DNA of 8,304 bases, taken from contig JBDTBU010000348.1 of the NCBI GenBank assembly GCA_039923935.1, positions 1-8,304 on the forward strand, given 5' to 3'. The position numbers were made by a program, and so were the translations under genes. The DNA comes from Paraktedonobacter sp039923935 (GTDB taxonomy: Bacteria > Chloroflexota > Ktedonobacteria > Ktedonobacterales > Ktedonobacteraceae). The notes under the pieces were generated by a model. The model was not told the DNA's origin. It saw nothing but the letters and a program-made list of their open reading frames with translations, and did no database searches. Each line of letters opens with the position of its first letter. Within the stretch, counting starts at the first letter, position 1. Shown here one piece after another: positions 6,413 through 8,304 of this stretch.

Positions 6413-6449
6413 AAAAAAGGGTGGGCGAAGCAATTCGCCCACCCTTTTT
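6413..6449. terminator. Bidirectional intrinsic terminator between convergent genes
   Basis: GGGTGGGCGAA (6419-6429) pairs perfectly with TTCGCCCACCC (6434-6444) around a GCAA tetraloop of the stable GNRA class. An A6 run precedes the stem and a T5 run follows it. It therefore reads as a terminator in both directions, ending the secreted-protein gene (stop at 6400) and the histidine kinase gene (stop at 6479). The pairing can extend to about 16 bp through the A/T tracts. Confidence 0.93.
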
Positions 6450-6478
6450 ATCTCTCTGCCATTATATAATTTCCTTTC

Positions 6479-8304
6479 TTATCGCAGTGTCCCCGTCGGC
6501 AACAATATCCGCACAGTCACGCCCTCACCGGGTGTGCTGTGAATGTTCAGGCTACCGCCAGCGATGGCGAGCAGGGCGCTATGAGTGAGCAGACCACCGC
6601 CGGTACCGGTAGTGGAACTGGCGGTAGAGGTGATGCCAATGCCGTTGTCACTCACAAGCACTTCAAGCTGAGGATCTTGGGGACTCCAGGTGGCTTTGAG
6701 AGTGAGGCACAGTGGACGGTGCACATCCGTGCCGCGAGCGTGACGGGCCGCGTTGCGCAGAGCCTCTTGCACGGCGGCAAAGATGAGTTCTGCGATGGCT
6801 GGCGAGATTACTTCATCAATGCACGTCGCAGTCTCTTCAGTGATCTCCCAGATAATCTCATCGAAGGCGTGCTGGAAGTCCTGCTCCAACATGGTCGAGA
6901 TAGCGTTAATCAGACCGTCGTGTTCGAGGCGGTGCGGTGCGCCCGGCGCGGTGGCACGCATCATAGCAGCCAAGCGACGATGGGTGTCGCTAATCATAGT
7001 GATAGCCTCGTCCACGGCTAGCCTGCGTGCTACATCAGGCCTACTGGCAGCTAGATTGAGCGCGACCCTAGAACTAGCATCTTCACAATCATCTCCCATC
7101 ACACTGGTCTCCTGTGCGCACTCAGACAACGTTCCGGTTTCTGTGCTGGAAGTTGGCTGGTTGCTTTCTTCTATGCTGGGAGTTAGCTGGTTGCTTGCTG
7201 GCAGCGAACGCAGCATCTCTAGTTGCAGTAGGGCCAGATGCATTTGTGGCAAGATCTCATCGTGCAGTACACGCCGTTGTTGCGCACCCAGCAGCTTGAC
7301 ATCGACGATGCGGCGACGTAGCAGGCCCGCCACAGCTTGCATAGCCTCGTGATCGCCCAGGGTATCGAGGATGCGTTGACCACAGGCGTGAGCGAGGTTC
7401 ATGTCCTCGTCAGTAAAAACGCCGCCATCCGCACGTGGGCCAAGGTAGAGTGTGGCTACCAGACCACGCTCGTTGTAGATGGGCAGAATCCAGACGATCA
7501 TGGGCTGCTCATTGACGTACACTTGGATGCGGCGAGCTGGTGCTACTTGCATGGCTGTTTTCGTCTCAGGACGCGGCGAGCGTGCTTCACCATTGCCGCT
7601 TCTAGGTGACTTGATCCACTCTGGCCCAGGCACAAGGTCGGCGGGCCAACGATAGCTAAAATTGCGCCGTACTGTCCCAGCTAGCACCGAAAGGGAAGCG
7701 CATTGCACACCCAGCACCTCATGACAAAGGTGGAAGAAGAGATGCTCTAGCTCCTGCTCTGTCCTAGGCAGATCGATATTTAACCAATGGCGTTGGCTGG
7801 TACTACGCACAAATGGTCCCAACAGGGCTACATAGCGATCATGGGCGGTGTAACTACTCCAGGTGAACAGCGCATAAGCTGCGGTGGCGAGACAAGTAAT
7901 CAACAATAACCCACCCAGGGTACTTTTGGTTAGCGCAACCAGCACAGCGATCAGGATAGCCACCAGCGTGGAGACGATCACAACGCCGCGCCACTGCTCA
8001 AAGAAGCCACGCCGGGCTAGAGGCCGCTCGATCAATACGCCGTGACGCACAATCGAGTAGCCAATCAATAAGATCACCAGAGCCACAGAGCCGGTAGCCA
8101 GCAGATCGAGAATCAGCAAATTGAAGGGTACAGCCGAGCCGGGCGGCAGCACAGTCGCCGGAAGTGGCTCAGGCAAACGCTCGCCATAGCCAAACCAGTT
8201 GAGCATCGATTGCGCTACCAGCACACCAAGCGTAGTGGTCAGGCCCACCATGAGCAGCGCAGCCAAGAGCAGACGAGGCCGGGCCAAGTGCCAGGAAAGT
8301 TGCG
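6479..8304 (-). CDS. Membrane GAF sensor histidine kinase (NarL-system type), 5' end cut by window
   Basis: The frame is open to the right edge, so the N-terminus is missing; numbering here starts at the TTG at 8287. Four hydrophobic segments (about 6-25, 54-80, 101-120, 124-146) are probably the end of a larger membrane domain. A GAF-like domain follows (about 170-315, with LYLGPRADGGVFTDEDM). The phosphotransfer helix RRVLHDEILPQMHLALLQLE (338-357) carries the likely acceptor H342 in an HisKA_3-type H-box. Its partner helix (about 420-470) is displaced by an unusual polar insertion (about 362-415). The ATPase domain has an N-box with E508 and N512 (QEALRNAARHA), G1 DNGIG (547-551), a GTGGG turn (561-565) and TPGEGVTVRILLP (585-597). 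It should autophosphorylate and pass phosphate to a LuxR/NarL-type response regulator, none of which is in the window. The signal is unknown. The gene converges on the secreted-protein gene across a shared terminator. Confidence 0.92.
   Translation of the reverse strand, partial: QLSWHLARPRLLLAALLMVGLTTTLGVLVAQSMLNWFGYGERLPEPLPATVLPPGSAVPFNLLILDLLATGSVALVILLIGYSIVRHGVLIERPLARRGFFEQWRGVVIVSTLVAILIAVLVALTKSTLGGLLLITCLATAAYALFTWSSYTAHDRYVALLGPFVRSTSQRHWLNIDLPRTEQELEHLFFHLCHEVLGVQCASLSVLAGTVRRNFSYRWPADLVPGPEWIKSPRSGNGEARSPRPETKTAMQVAPARRIQVYVNEQPMIVWILPIYNERGLVATLYLGPRADGGVFTDEDMNLAHACGQRILDTLGDHEAMQAVAGLLRRRIVDVKLLGAQQRRVLHDEILPQMHLALLQLEMLRSLPASNQLTPSIEESNQPTSSTETGTLSECAQETSVMGDDCEDASSRVALNLAASRPDVARRLAVDEAITMISDTHRRLAAMMRATAPGAPHRLEHDGLINAISTMLEQDFQHAFDEIIWEITEETATCIDEVISPAIAELIFAAVQEALRNAARHARGTDVHRPLCLTLKATWSPQDPQLEVLVSDNGIGITSTASSTTGTGGGLLTHSALLAIAGGSLNIHSTPGEGVTVRILLPTGTLR
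7144..7203 (-). repeat. 30-bp imperfect tandem duplication inside the kinase gene
   Basis: Units 7144-7173 and 7174-7203 share GTTRGCTGGTTGCTT and most flanking bases. They encode the related decapeptides SNQLTPSIEE and SNQPTSSTET within the insertion of the phosphotransfer domain. The length is a multiple of three, so the frame is kept. Confidence 0.75.

Noticed and set aside
6753..7352. 199-codon open frame on the + strand
   Set aside because: It is antisense to the histidine kinase H-box and ATPase region; the Ser/Arg/Cys-rich protein is typical of a shadow frame.

Overview
The window fits a moderate-GC, free-living bacterium of the Chloroflexota, most likely a Ktedonobacteria-type lineage. 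This is inferred from the style of the proteins: a GAF/PAS/class III cyclase protein, a secreted protein with Thr/Pro/Ala-rich linkers, and a GAF histidine kinase with 'LYLGPRADGG'-type sequence. There is no rRNA or other marker to prove it. I see no tRNA, CRISPR array, insertion sequence, phage gene or attachment site. This looks like chromosomal housekeeping and signalling DNA, not a mobile island.

Layout. (1) Bases 1-180 hold a perfect 13-bp hairpin at the left edge and a promoter candidate with a consensus -10 box. (2) Two + strand genes, 54 bp apart and probably one operon, encode a zinc-dependent HDAC/AcuC-like deacetylase (181-1326) and a two-lobed GNAT acetyltransferase (1381-2244). 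(3) Tail-to-tail with the GNAT gene, overlapping by 6 bp, lies a - strand gene for a GAF-PAS-class III nucleotide cyclase (2239-4194, TTG start). (4) Upstream of it on the same strand is an atypical SDR/NAD(P)-binding epimerase-like protein (4300-5199). The 105-bp gap between these two carries an extended -10 promoter candidate for the cyclase. (5) A 226-bp divergent region (5200-5425) separates the SDR gene from a + strand gene for a secreted or surface protein with 39-bp tandem repeats (5426-6400). (6) A strong bidirectional terminator (6413-6449) separates that gene from a converging - strand gene for a membrane GAF histidine kinase. The kinase gene runs off the right edge (6479-8304).

How the genes may work together. 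The deacetylase-acetyltransferase pair recalls the AcuC/AcuA logic of reversible lysine acetylation, but substrates cannot be read from the sequence. The cyclase and the kinase are two separate sensory outputs, a nucleotide second messenger and a phosphorelay. No response regulator or cyclic-nucleotide receptor is in view. The observations most worth follow-up are the cyclase's missing purine-selecting lysine (Gly513), the roughly 50-residue repeat-bearing insertion in the kinase's phosphotransfer hairpin, and the acetylation/deacetylation gene pair. I found no convincing evidence of a wholly new multi-gene system.
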